Part shown: positions 8,588-15,740 of the stretch, one piece after another | Layout: each line of letters opens with the position of its first letter | Numbering within the stretch: the stretch's first letter is position 1 | NCBI GenBank assembly: GCA_034440495.1 | Contig: JAWXCE010000070.1 | Span: 1 to 18,239 of the forward strand | Reading direction: 5' to 3' | DNA length: 18,239 nucleotides | Origin: JAWXCE01 sp034440495 | GTDB taxonomy: Bacteria; Pseudomonadota; Alphaproteobacteria; Rhizobiales; Rhodomicrobiaceae | The notes under the pieces: generated by a model | What the model was told of the DNA's origin: nothing | The model's database searches: none | The model's input: the letters and a program-made list of their open reading frames with translations, nothing else | Made by a program: the position numbers and the translations under genes

Positions 8588-9085
8588 TCAAGTGTAAGCT
8601 ATAAGCCGCCCAGCGATAGCGGCGCAAATCCAAAATACAATCGACAACGTGGCCGAAATTCGCACGGCCGGGCCTAAAATTGCGCCCCGCCCGGCAGCCC
8701 TGATCTGCCTTCTAAAAACGGCTTCAAGCACGAGCGCATTCAGAAGCGCCGCGAGAATAAGAGCCATTTTGGTGAGGAAAGTCTGATTAAATCCGAGAGA
8801 CGCGGGCTCGGTTATAAACATAAAGCCGCCCGTCAACGCGATAACGATGAAAGCCGCCACCGCAAAACTTCGCACGCTTGCGATCAGGCTCGCGGCGGGC
8901 GTTTCTGCAAACACGCCCAGTAGCCGCAAATCCATGATGCAGACGCTTGCGAAAAAAACCATCAGCCCGAGAATGTGACCGACGTTGCTGGCCGGATACA
9001 TCCACGACGAGGATTTGGCAAACTGGGCCAGCGTCGATTTCTCGATCAACGCCAGCACACTTGCTATATCGCCAGCACTCTCCAT
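8588..9085 (-). CDS. Four-helix integral membrane protein (DUF6644-like)
   Basis: Integral membrane protein of about 165 residues with four hydrophobic segments (roughly residues 34-57, 66-91, 98-119 and 139-162) and a conserved-looking His in NVGHILGLMVFF, a pattern also seen in small haem-binding or cytochrome-like membrane proteins. The start is either ATG 9085, overlapping the upstream stop as TGATG, or GTG 9088. Either way it is coupled to the DUF6152-type gene before it. I believe such pairs recur in proteobacteria, but the function is unknown to me. The DUF6644 name is from memory and should be treated as tentative; the gene and its topology are well supported. Confidence 0.75.
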   Translation of the reverse strand: MESAGDIASVLALIEKSTLAQFAKSSSWMYPASNVGHILGLMVFFASVCIMDLRLLGVFAETPAASLIASVRSFAVAAFIVIALTGGFMFITEPASLGFNQTFLTKMALILAALLNALVLEAVFRRQIRAAGRGAILGPAVRISATLSIVFWICAAIAGRLIAYT

Positions 9086-9441
9086 CACCGCAGCTGGATG
9101 TCGGCGCCGTCTATGGTGAGATACTCAACGCGCATTTCCTTCGCGCCATTTTTATCGGGGTATCCGGTGACAGAGATAGTGTTGCCCACGGTCATAATCT
9201 CCATTTTCGCTCCCCGGCTTTCCATCCGCGAAACCGGCGCAAGCACGAAAGTCCACTCAGCGCTCTCATACGATAACACAACGGAGGCGTGAGGATTACC
9301 GTAGTTGAGTTTCAGCACCGGACCTTTAACTGTGACTTTCTTCGAAGCGTCGTAGCTGCTCCAGCCGTGATGGGCCTGAGGCGATGATGCAACGCTGACG
9401 GTGATGACAAACGCAGCTATGGCCGCAAACAAAACTCGCAT
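9085..9441 (-). CDS. DUF6152-family small secreted protein
   Basis: Secreted protein of 118 residues. Residues 1-23 are a signal peptide (MRV.. ending SPQA), and the mature protein begins HHGWSSYD, the hallmark I associate with DUF6152, with His24 and His25. The rest looks like a small beta-barrel: VKGPVLKLNYGNPHASV, VTGYPDKNGAKEMRVEYLT. The N-terminal histidine pair could bind a metal, which is inferred only. The ribosome site GGAGAGGAGG lies six bases before the ATG and is strong. The stop overlaps the start of the membrane protein gene, so the two are translated together and probably act together at the cytoplasmic membrane/periplasm. Confidence 0.82.
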   Translation of the reverse strand: MRVLFAAIAAFVITVSVASSPQAHHGWSSYDASKKVTVKGPVLKLNYGNPHASVVLSYESAEWTFVLAPVSRMESRGAKMEIMTVGNTISVTGYPDKNGAKEMRVEYLTIDGADIQLR

Positions 9442-9564
9442 GGGTTCCTCCTCTCCAATTCTGTTTCTCCAGCACTCTCCGGAGTTGCCGCCGGAGGCGC
9501 AAATTATCCAATGACATACCTCCCCAACAGGTTCCCAGCCAGGGGATGATGCATGTAAGGTTTT

Positions 9565-9879
9565 TCAGCTACTAGCCTCGACCTGCGTTACAGCTTCCGC
9601 CATGAGGATTTCCAGCTTGGCGCGGATTTCGGCTTCGCTTGCTTTGCCAGCGAGATCGGTGACGACTTTGGCGATCACGTCTTCATCGCCTGGCTTTTCG
9701 AAATCCGCCCGGATAACAGTTTTGACATACGCCTCTGCGTCGGCACCAGACAACCCAAGCTTTTCCGACGCCCATTGCCCAAGCAGCTTGTTGCGGCGGG
9801 CGGTGGCCCGGAAGCGCAAGTTCTCGTCCTGTGCAAATTTGGACTCGTAGCTTTTCTGGCGATTGTCAAACGTGGTCAT
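9565..9879 (-). CDS. F1-ATPase zeta subunit, DUF1476 family (ATPase inhibitor)
   Basis: Alphaproteobacterial zeta subunit, the inhibitor that blocks ATP hydrolysis by the F1Fo-ATP synthase by inserting its N-terminal segment into F1. The protein starts MTTFDNRQKSYESKFAQD, the typical opening, and continues FRATARRNKLLGQWASEKLGLSG with a C-terminal four-helix part, giving 104 residues, the expected size. The ATG at 9879 is chosen because AAGGAG lies five bases upstream; the open frame reaches back to 9897 but the extra residues are non-typical. It is divergent from purC across a 281-base gap, an arrangement I believe recurs in alphaproteobacteria. No link between the ATP synthase and purines is implied beyond shared regulation of the gap. 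Confidence 0.92.
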   Translation of the reverse strand: MTTFDNRQKSYESKFAQDENLRFRATARRNKLLGQWASEKLGLSGADAEAYVKTVIRADFEKPGDEDVIAKVVTDLAGKASEAEIRAKLEILMAEAVTQVEASS

Positions 9880-9907
9880 AGTATCTCCTTGCAGCAATTG
9901 TTGAGCG

Positions 9908-9979
9908 ATGGCGAACCGTGCGCCAAACCCGATACTCTTGATATTGGGGCGCGCACGGCCAATTTTGAAGGTTCGCCAT
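9908..9979. repeat. Long structured inverted repeat between zeta-subunit gene and purC
   Basis: Perfect 10-bp arms ATGGCGAACC (9908-9917) and GGTTCGCCAT (9970-9979). Directly inside the left arm, GTGCGC (9918-9923) pairs with GCGCAC (9951-9956), leaving a 13-base bulge on the right side. It is not followed by a T-tract on either strand. On the minus strand it falls outside the zeta transcript unless that starts upstream; on the plus strand it may lie in the purC leader. It could be an operator, leader structure or small RNA. The rest of the 9880-10160 gap shows no open frame I can support. Confidence 0.55.
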
Positions 9980-10160
9980 TCATGGCTTTAGGCGAATAAG
10001 GCGCGTCTGGAATTAAAGTGTTTAACATTGAAGATGGCACCATCCTTGCTGATATAAATTTGTTCTTGATTGCGATCGGGATTCCGGGAATGAGTCAAGT
10101 AGGCGAAAAGATCGCATGACGAGCAGCATTTGCTTTTAATTACCGTGTGAGGAACAATTA

Positions 10161-10931
10161 ATGAACCGCCGCCGTCGCGTTTACGAAGGCAAGGCGAAAA
10201 TCCTCTATGAGGGTCCAGAGCCTGGCACGCTGATTCAGCATTTCAAGGACGACGCCACCGCACTCAATGGCGCGAAAAATGAGCATTTTGAGGGAAAAGG
10301 CGTCCTTAACAACCGCATTTCTGAATATCTATTCACGCAACTGAATGAGATCGGTGTGCCCACGCATTTCCTCAAGCGCCTCAACATGCGTGAGCAGCTT
10401 ATCCGCGAGGTGGAGATCATTCCCCTAGAGGTGGTAGTACGCAATGTGGCGGCTGGGTCGCTGGCGACCCGCCTCGGGATCGAGGAGGGCACCGCACTTC
10501 CGCGCTCGATTATTGAATTCTACTATAAAAACGACAAGCTCAACGATCCGATGGTGACGGAGGAGCACATTACCGCGTTTGGCTGGGCGACGCCGCAGGA
10601 GCTGGACGAGGTGATGGCGATGTCGTTGCGCATCAACGATTTCATGTCCGGACTGTTTTTGGGCATTGGCATCCGGCTCGTGGATTTTAAAGTGGAGTTC
10701 GGCCGTATTTATGAGAGCGACACGGTTCGTATTGTACTGGCAGACGAAATTAGCCCGGATTGCTGCCGACTTTGGGATATAGAGACCAAAGACAAACTGG
10801 ACAAAGATCGTTTCCGTCGAGACCTGGGTGGCTTGCTGGAGGCCTATCAGGAAGTTGCGCGCCGGTTGGGAATTCTTGTGGAGAATGCTCCACCAGCGCC
10901 CAAAGGCCCGGTGCTCGTGCAATCGAAATAG
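10161..10931 (+). CDS. purC: SAICAR synthase
   Basis: Cytoplasmic ligase joining CAIR and aspartate with ATP to give SAICAR in de novo purine synthesis. The N-terminus reads RRVYEGKAKILYEGPEPGTL, with the ATP-binding YEGKAK loop. IPLEVVVRNVAAGS (around residue 90) and LVDFKVEFGR (around 177) follow, and DEISPDCCRLWD is the C-terminal nucleotide-site signature. 256 residues is the normal length, with a short Pro/Ala-rich tail. The ATG at 10161 follows TGAGGAACAATTA, a moderate ribosome site. It opens the purine block, with purS 36 bases downstream. Confidence 0.97.
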   Translation: MNRRRRVYEGKAKILYEGPEPGTLIQHFKDDATALNGAKNEHFEGKGVLNNRISEYLFTQLNEIGVPTHFLKRLNMREQLIREVEIIPLEVVVRNVAAGSLATRLGIEEGTALPRSIIEFYYKNDKLNDPMVTEEHITAFGWATPQELDEVMAMSLRINDFMSGLFLGIGIRLVDFKVEFGRIYESDTVRIVLADEISPDCCRLWDIETKDKLDKDRFRRDLGGLLEAYQEVARRLGILVENAPPAPKGPVLVQSK

Positions 10932-10967
10932 GCTAATCACTCTGTGTGGCGTAGCGATGGAGTTGTT

Positions 10968-11213
10968 ATGAAAGCGCGCATAAAAGTGACGCTCAAAAAC
11001 GGCGTTCTCGATCCGCAAGGGCGCGCCATAGTCAACGCGCTTGAGTCGCTCGGCTTCAATGGCGTAAAAGACGTGCGCTCGGGCAAATACATCGAAGTGA
11101 CGCTGGCGGAAACCGACCCCGCCAAGGCGCGCGCCGATGTCGAGCGCATGTGCCGCGAACTGTTGTCCAACCCGGTCATGGAAAACTTCCAATTCGAGTT
11201 GGAGGAAGCATGA
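10968..11213 (+). CDS. purS: Phosphoribosylformylglycinamidine synthase subunit PurS
   Basis: Small scaffold subunit (81 residues) of the three-part FGAM synthase PurSQL, bridging the PurQ glutaminase and the PurL synthetase. The sequence MKARIKVTLKNGVLDPQGRA and the LGFNGVKDVRSGKYIEV segment are typical of PurS. The ATG at 10968 follows GGAG five bases upstream; the frame extends further back to 10944 but those residues do not fit the family. The stop overlaps the purQ start as ATGA, so PurS and PurQ production is coupled. Confidence 0.96.
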   Translation: MKARIKVTLKNGVLDPQGRAIVNALESLGFNGVKDVRSGKYIEVTLAETDPAKARADVERMCRELLSNPVMENFQFELEEA

Positions 11214-11878
11214 GGGCGAGCGTTGTCGTATTCCCCGGCTCCAACTGCGACCGCGATATTGCGCGGACGCTCGCGGCCGTGACCGGGCGTCCGACGGCGA
11301 TGGTCTGGCATGCCGATACTGATTTGCCAGAAAGCGACCTCATCGTTCTGCCGGGCGGATTTTCATATGGCGACTATTTGCGCTCCGGCGCGATGGCGGC
11401 GCATTCGCCGGTTGTTCGGGCTGTGGTTGAACGGGCGAAAGCCGGTGTGGCGGTGCTAGGCGTTTGCAACGGCTTTCAGGTGCTGACCGAAGCGGGATTG
11501 CTGCCAGGCGCGCTGATGCGCAACGCCTTGCTGAAATATGTCTGCCGCGATGTGACGCTCTCCGTCGAGCGCAATGACACGATTTTTACGAAGGGCTATG
11601 AAGAGCGCAAGCCGATCATGATACCGATCGCCCACAAGGACGGCTGCTACTTCGCGGATGAGGATGCGCTGGATCGGGTTGAGGGCGAAGGTCGGGTGGC
11701 GTTCCGCTACACCGGAGACAACCCAAACGGCTCCCGCCGCAACATCGCCGGGGTTTACAGCGAAAATTTGCGAGTGCTTGGCCTGATGCCGCACCCCGAA
11801 CGCCTCGCCGATCCGGCGCTGGGCGGAACCGATGGCGAGATGCTTTTCAAATCACTGTTTGTAGCGTTTAACAGGTAA
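11210..11878 (+). CDS. purQ: Phosphoribosylformylglycinamidine synthase glutaminase subunit PurQ
   Basis: Class I glutaminase subunit that releases ammonia from glutamine and channels it to PurL. The 222-residue length is normal. The N-terminus is VVVFPGSNCDRD, PGGFSYGDYLRSG provides the oxyanion strand, Cys86 in GVCNGFQVL is the nucleophile, and His195 and Glu197 in MPHPER complete the triad. The ATG overlaps the purS stop (ATGA). Open frame upstream to 11150 is only read-in from purS. An acidic unknown gene follows 21 bases after the stop. Confidence 0.97.
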   Translation: MRASVVVFPGSNCDRDIARTLAAVTGRPTAMVWHADTDLPESDLIVLPGGFSYGDYLRSGAMAAHSPVVRAVVERAKAGVAVLGVCNGFQVLTEAGLLPGALMRNALLKYVCRDVTLSVERNDTIFTKGYEERKPIMIPIAHKDGCYFADEDALDRVEGEGRVAFRYTGDNPNGSRRNIAGVYSENLRVLGLMPHPERLADPALGGTDGEMLFKSLFVAFNR

Positions 11879-11899
11879 AACGACCGAAAGGACACGGCC

Positions 11900-12319
11900 A
11901 TGAGTTTTGATGATGAAGTTGACGAACTGAAGAAGGAGTTGCAGACAGGCAAACTCGACCCCGCTCAACGCAAAGACGCGACGGCCAAACTCAGCGAAAA
12001 GCTAAAGGAGACTGTCGCCAGCCGCCGCCTGGTGTTTTCGGTGGACGCCGAGAACAGCGAACCGTTCATATCGATCAAGCACGCGAAGACCAAAGAGCAT
12101 CTCGCTTCCGTGTTCATCAACGAAGACTCCAGCATCACTTTCCAGTCACCGCTCGCAACGGAAGACGCAGAGTCGGAAGACGATGAAGAAGATGCCGGAT
12201 ATTTTCCCAAATACGTAGAATATTATGACGAAGAAGAATTTCTGGAAGACGTGCCGGACATTCTGAAGCACGGCGTCGCCGAGTATGAACTGGATCAGGA
12301 AACCGAGGAGAAGGCCTAG
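11900..12319 (+). CDS. Acidic hypothetical protein between purQ and purL
   Basis: I do not recognise this 139-residue protein. The first 45 residues look helical and charged (DDEVDELKKELQTGKL..). A central beta-like segment, RRLVFSVDAENSEPFISIKH to about residue 80, follows, and the C-terminal 55 residues are extremely acidic (DAESEDDEEDAG, then DEEEFLEDV). No signal peptide or membrane helix is seen. The ATG follows AAAGGA. It sits within the purS-Q-L block, 21 bases after purQ, so it is very probably cotranscribed. A role with FGAM synthase is inferred from position only. The strong acidic tail could mimic a polyanion or act as a partner-binding tail. Confidence 0.82.
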   Translation: MSFDDEVDELKKELQTGKLDPAQRKDATAKLSEKLKETVASRRLVFSVDAENSEPFISIKHAKTKEHLASVFINEDSSITFQSPLATEDAESEDDEEDAGYFPKYVEYYDEEEFLEDVPDILKHGVAEYELDQETEEKA

Positions 12320-12366
12320 TTATTCTAAGCGGAAAGTCCTCTAACTGAACCCCAAATAATACGCAA

Positions 12367-12396
12367 TTGTCATCCCCGCTTTCGCGGGGATGACAA
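12367..12396. repeat. Near-perfect REP-like palindrome before purL
   Basis: Perfect 13-bp stem TTGTCATCCCCGC / GCGGGGATGACAA around the loop TTTC. It ends 21 bases before the preferred purL ATG and is the only striking element in the 98-base gap after the acidic gene. There is no T-tract on the plus strand, so it is not a standard terminator. It matches the GTCATCCCCGC-type palindromes scattered in many proteobacterial genomes. Related to the smaller palindrome at 2218-2235. Confidence 0.85.
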
Positions 12397-12417
12397 AAAG
12401 ATTTCTTGCTGGATTTT

Positions 12418-14655
12418 ATGCACCAACCTCCATCGAAAATAACGCCGGAGATGATCGCCGCCCACGGGTTCAAAGCTGGCGAATACGAGCGGCTGCTGGA
12501 ATTGCTAATCCGCGAGCCAACCCTGACGGAACTCGGGATTTTCTCCGTCATGTGGTCGGAGCATTGCTCATACAAATCCTCGAAAGTTTGGCTCAAAACG
12601 CTGCCAACCACGGGTCCGCGCGTCATTTGCGGGCCGGGCGAGAATGCGGGCGTCATCGACATTGGCGATGGGCAGGCCGTGATCTTCAAAATGGAGAGCC
12701 ACAATCACCCCAGCTTCATTGAGCCATATCAGGGCGCGGCGACGGGTGTGGGCGGCATCATGCGCGACGTATTCACCATGGGTGCGCGCCCCATCGCCAA
12801 CTTGAACGCGCTACGCTTCGGTTCGCCGGAACACCCGAAAACGCGCCATCTCGTGGCGGGCGTGGTCGCGGGCATTGGCGATTACGGCAACTGCGTGGGC
12901 GTGCCAACGGTCGGCGGCGAGACCAATTTTGACGCGGGTTATAACGGCAACATCCTCGTAAACGCCATGTGTGTAGGCCTTGCGCGCACGGACAAGATTT
13001 TCTACTCGGCGGCGAGCGGCGCAGGTAACCCCGTCGTGTATGTCGGCTCTAAAACTGGACGCGACGGCATCCACGGCGCGACGATGGCCTCGGCCGAGTT
13101 CGACGAGAAGTCGGATGAAAAACGCCCGACAGTGCAGGTTGGCGACCCGTTCACCGAAAAGCTGTTGATCGAGGCGTGCCTGGAGTTGATGGCGGGCGAC
13201 ACGATCCTCGCTATTCAGGACATGGGCGCGGCGGGACTAACCTCGTCGTCAATCGAAATGGCGTCGAAAGGTGGTTCGGGCGTCGAGATGTGGCTGGAGC
13301 GCGTGCCGCAGCGCGAGGCGACCATGACAGCCTACGAGATCATGCTGTCCGAGAGCCAGGAGCGCATGCTGATGGTGCTGCGCCCCGGCTCGGAGGCGGC
13401 GGCCGAGGCGATTTTCCGCAAATGGGAGCTAGATTTTGCCGTCGTCGGCATCACGACCGACACGGGCAGCATCGTCATCAAGCACCACGGCGCGGTCGAG
13501 GCTGACATACCGACCGCCGCGCTTGCCGACGAGGCCCCGCAATACAATCGGCCGACCGCGCCGCGCGCCGCGCCCGCCGTGATCCGCGCGCAGGACGTGC
13601 CCGCCATGCCGCTGCGCGAGGCACTGCTCAAACTGATGGCCTCGCCGCACCTCGCCTCGCGCCGCTGGATTTGGGAGCAATACGACCACATGGTGATGGG
13701 CGACACGGTAGTGCGCCCCGGCGGCGATTCGGCGGTGGTGCGCGTCGATGGCTCGAACAAAGCCCTCGCGCTCACCTGCGACGTGACGCCCCGCTACTGC
13801 TACGCCGACCCGTATGAGGGCGGCAAGCAGGCGGTAGCCGAGACGTGGCGCAACCTCACCGCCGTCGGCGCCGACCCCATCGCTATCACCAACTGCCTCA
13901 ACTTCGGCAACCCGGAGCGGCCGGAGATCATGTGGGAGTTCGCCGAATGCATTCGCGGCATAACCGACGCTTGCCGCGCGCTCGATTTCCCTGTCGTGTC
14001 CGGCAACGTGTCGCTCTACAACGAAACCAACGGCGTCGCCATTCCCCCAACCCCCGCCATCGGCGGCGTCGGCCTGATCCCCGACATCAGCCGCATCGCC
14101 CGCATCAACGCCCTGGAACCAGATGACCACATTTTGCTCATCGGGAACCACCAAGGCGACTCTGCTTTGGAATTAGGGCAATCCCTTTATCAACAATTAA
14201 CCATAGGTAAATTTTACGGCAAACCTCCCCGGGTTGATCTTGATCACGAGCATAACGCAGGAAATTTTGTGCGAAGGCTTATTCGTCAAGGCGTGACGCG
14301 CTGCGTTCATGACCTTTCAGATGGGGGAATGCTTGTAGCGCTTGCCGAGATGGCGCTCGCATCAAACATCGGACTAAAACACATTGGGTTTAGCGGTGAA
14401 TTTCCGCCTTATCATGCCGAGGCGTTTGGAGAAGATCAGGGGTGTTACCTTGTTGCTATCAAAGACACAGAACTAGATGCTGTGTTTGAGAGCGCGCAGA
14501 TTTATAGCTCAGAGTATGTACTTACATGCTTAGTTGTTGCTCAGGCAGGCGGTGACTCGATAGTTATCCCCGGCGAGGTGCCCATTAAGCTTGACGAGCT
14601 GCGGACGCTTCATGAAGGCTGGCTTCCGCAGTATATGAACGGGAAAAGCATTTGA
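12418..14655 (+). CDS. purL: Phosphoribosylformylglycinamidine synthase subunit PurL
   Basis: Synthetase subunit of PurSQL that amidates FGAR to FGAM with ATP. 745 residues from the ATG at 12418, normal for small PurL. Motifs in order: SEHCSYKSSK with His49, GPGENAGVIDIGDG, KMESHNHPSFIEPYQGAATG, PTVGGETNF, DMGAAGLTSSSIEMASKGG, SGNVSLYNETNG, and DLSDGGMLVALAEMALAS near the end. A TTG at 12406 is the alternative start. The ribosome site is weak, and a strong hairpin lies just upstream. Composition changes sharply within the gene: 43 of 60 G/C at 14041-14100 but 22 of 60 at 14161-14220, and about 48% from there to 14580. The C-terminal 180 residues may therefore come from recombination. The frame is intact, so it is presumably functional. 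Confidence 0.96.
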   Translation: MHQPPSKITPEMIAAHGFKAGEYERLLELLIREPTLTELGIFSVMWSEHCSYKSSKVWLKTLPTTGPRVICGPGENAGVIDIGDGQAVIFKMESHNHPSFIEPYQGAATGVGGIMRDVFTMGARPIANLNALRFGSPEHPKTRHLVAGVVAGIGDYGNCVGVPTVGGETNFDAGYNGNILVNAMCVGLARTDKIFYSAASGAGNPVVYVGSKTGRDGIHGATMASAEFDEKSDEKRPTVQVGDPFTEKLLIEACLELMAGDTILAIQDMGAAGLTSSSIEMASKGGSGVEMWLERVPQREATMTAYEIMLSESQERMLMVLRPGSEAAAEAIFRKWELDFAVVGITTDTGSIVIKHHGAVEADIPTAALADEAPQYNRPTAPRAAPAVIRAQDVPAMPLREALLKLMASPHLASRRWIWEQYDHMVMGDTVVRPGGDSAVVRVDGSNKALALTCDVTPRYCYADPYEGGKQAVAETWRNLTAVGADPIAITNCLNFGNPERPEIMWEFAECIRGITDACRALDFPVVSGNVSLYNETNGVAIPPTPAIGGVGLIPDISRIARINALEPDDHILLIGNHQGDSALELGQSLYQQLTIGKFYGKPPRVDLDHEHNAGNFVRRLIRQGVTRCVHDLSDGGMLVALAEMALASNIGLKHIGFSGEFPPYHAEAFGEDQGCYLVAIKDTELDAVFESAQIYSSEYVLTCLVVAQAGGDSIVIPGEVPIKLDELRTLHEGWLPQYMNGKSI

Positions 14656-14715
14656 TTTTGCGGATTTGCGCGCCATCATGGCGATAAGCTGCGACACCGG
14701 ATTAGGATTGAACTC

Positions 14716-14952
14716 ATGGCCATGCACGCAGGCGACATCGAGCGCCTCATCAAGCAGAAGTTTCCTGACGCGATCATCAGCATTCAGGATCTGGCGGGCG
14801 ACGGCGATCATTACGCGGCGACCGTGGTAACGGAGGCGTTTCGCGGCAAAACCCGGGTGCAGCAGCATCAGATGGTTTACGAGGCGCTCCAAGGCAACAT
14901 GGGAGGTGCGTTGCATGCGCTCGCCTTGCAAACCTCGGCGCCAGACGCCTAA
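14716..14952 (+). CDS. bolA: BolA-family protein
   Basis: BolA-type protein of 78 residues. BolA proteins bind [2Fe-2S] clusters together with monothiol CGFS glutaredoxins and affect iron and envelope stress responses. The pattern IERLIKQKFPDAIISIQDLAGDGDHYAATVV, then FRGKTRVQQHQMVYEAL, matches the family, with the His of VQQHQMVY as a likely cluster ligand. The ATG at 14716 has AGGA eight bases upstream; ATG 14722 is an alternative. It lies 60 bases after purL and 36 bases before grxD, so it is likely cotranscribed with the glutaredoxin, its usual partner. Confidence 0.94.
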   Translation: MAMHAGDIERLIKQKFPDAIISIQDLAGDGDHYAATVVTEAFRGKTRVQQHQMVYEALQGNMGGALHALALQTSAPDA

Positions 14953-14988
14953 TATCGGTTCGGGAATATTGAACTCAGGGAGACTGGA

Positions 14989-15339
14989 ATGACCGCAAAT
15001 GCAAATGACTGGATCAAGACACAGGTGGACTCGAACGATGTCGTGCTGTTCATGAAGGGCACGAAGACCATGCCACAATGCGGGTTCTCGGGGCGCGTCG
15101 CGCAAATTTTAGGCTATCTGTCGGTGGACTACAAAGACATCAACGTGCTGGAAGACGCCACCATCCGCGATGGCATAAAAGCCTACGCCAACTGGCCTAC
15201 AATCCCGCAGCTTTACATCAAAGGCGAATTCGTGGGCGGCGCCGATATCGTTCAGGAAATGTTTCGCTCAAGTGAATTGCAGACCATGCTGAGCGAGAAG
15301 GGCGTGGAGTTTGAAAATCGCGCGTTGCCTGCCGCTTAA
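14989..15339 (+). CDS. grxD: Monothiol CGFS glutaredoxin Grx4
   Basis: Monothiol glutaredoxin of 116 residues that carries or transfers a [2Fe-2S] cluster together with glutathione. Family signatures are VVLFMKGTKTMPQCGFSG with active Cys31 in CGFS, then INVLEDATIRDGIKAYANWPTIPQLYI and GEFVGGADIVQEM. The start ATG follows GGGAGACTGGA, a good ribosome site. It follows bolA after 36 bases, and BolA and Grx4 proteins are known to form a complex. It ends the block, and no terminator is obvious before the pseudogene cluster. Confidence 0.96.
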   Translation: MTANANDWIKTQVDSNDVVLFMKGTKTMPQCGFSGRVAQILGYLSVDYKDINVLEDATIRDGIKAYANWPTIPQLYIKGEFVGGADIVQEMFRSSELQTMLSEKGVEFENRALPAA

Positions 15340-15431
15340 GACATGACGACAAGCTACTTGCCTAAGACAAAATAGTGAACATCACGGCATGACTTACTGA
15401 TTTTCAACGGCGAATACGGCGGGTATGAACT

Positions 15432-15740
15432 ATGTCTAACGGGCTGGATCTGCATATCGACAAAAACACGACGCGGATCGGCCTTCTCATCGCGGTGCTG
15501 GCGGCAGCGATGGTGATGACGCAGATCGCGGGCGAGAATGCGCAAACGGAGTAGATTTCGCGAACGGTTCAGACATCCAACCTGTGGGTATTTTTTCAGG
15601 CCAAAACCATCCGCAAAACCATTCTGGAAACGGCCGCGGACGATCTGGAGATAACAGCCGGAAACACTCCAGAAGGACAATCTGTGGGCGCACAGGATGG
15701 TGCCATTCGCGCGAAAATCGAGAAATGGCGCGCACCGCCG
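15432..15740 (+). pseudogene. DUF4337-like gene remnant with an in-frame TAG
   Basis: The ATG at 15432 opens 40 residues with one hydrophobic helix (RIGLLIAVLAAAMVM), stopped by TAG at 15552. The same frame continues past the stop as a recognisable DUF4337-like segment: NLWVFFQAKTIRKTILETAAD, then IRAKIEKWRA. The family is a small membrane protein with a predicted N-terminal helix and a cytoplasmic tail. At about 15735-15745 the similarity stops and the reverse-strand GST remnant begins, so the 3' part is missing. Two lesions, an in-frame stop and a truncation, make it a pseudogene rather than a sequencing slip. The DUF4337 name rests on motif recall. Confidence 0.65.

Noticed and set aside
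13429..14154. 241-residue minus-strand frame inside purL
   Set aside because: It is antisense in the GC-rich part of purL and Val/Asp/Gly-rich, with no family motifs.
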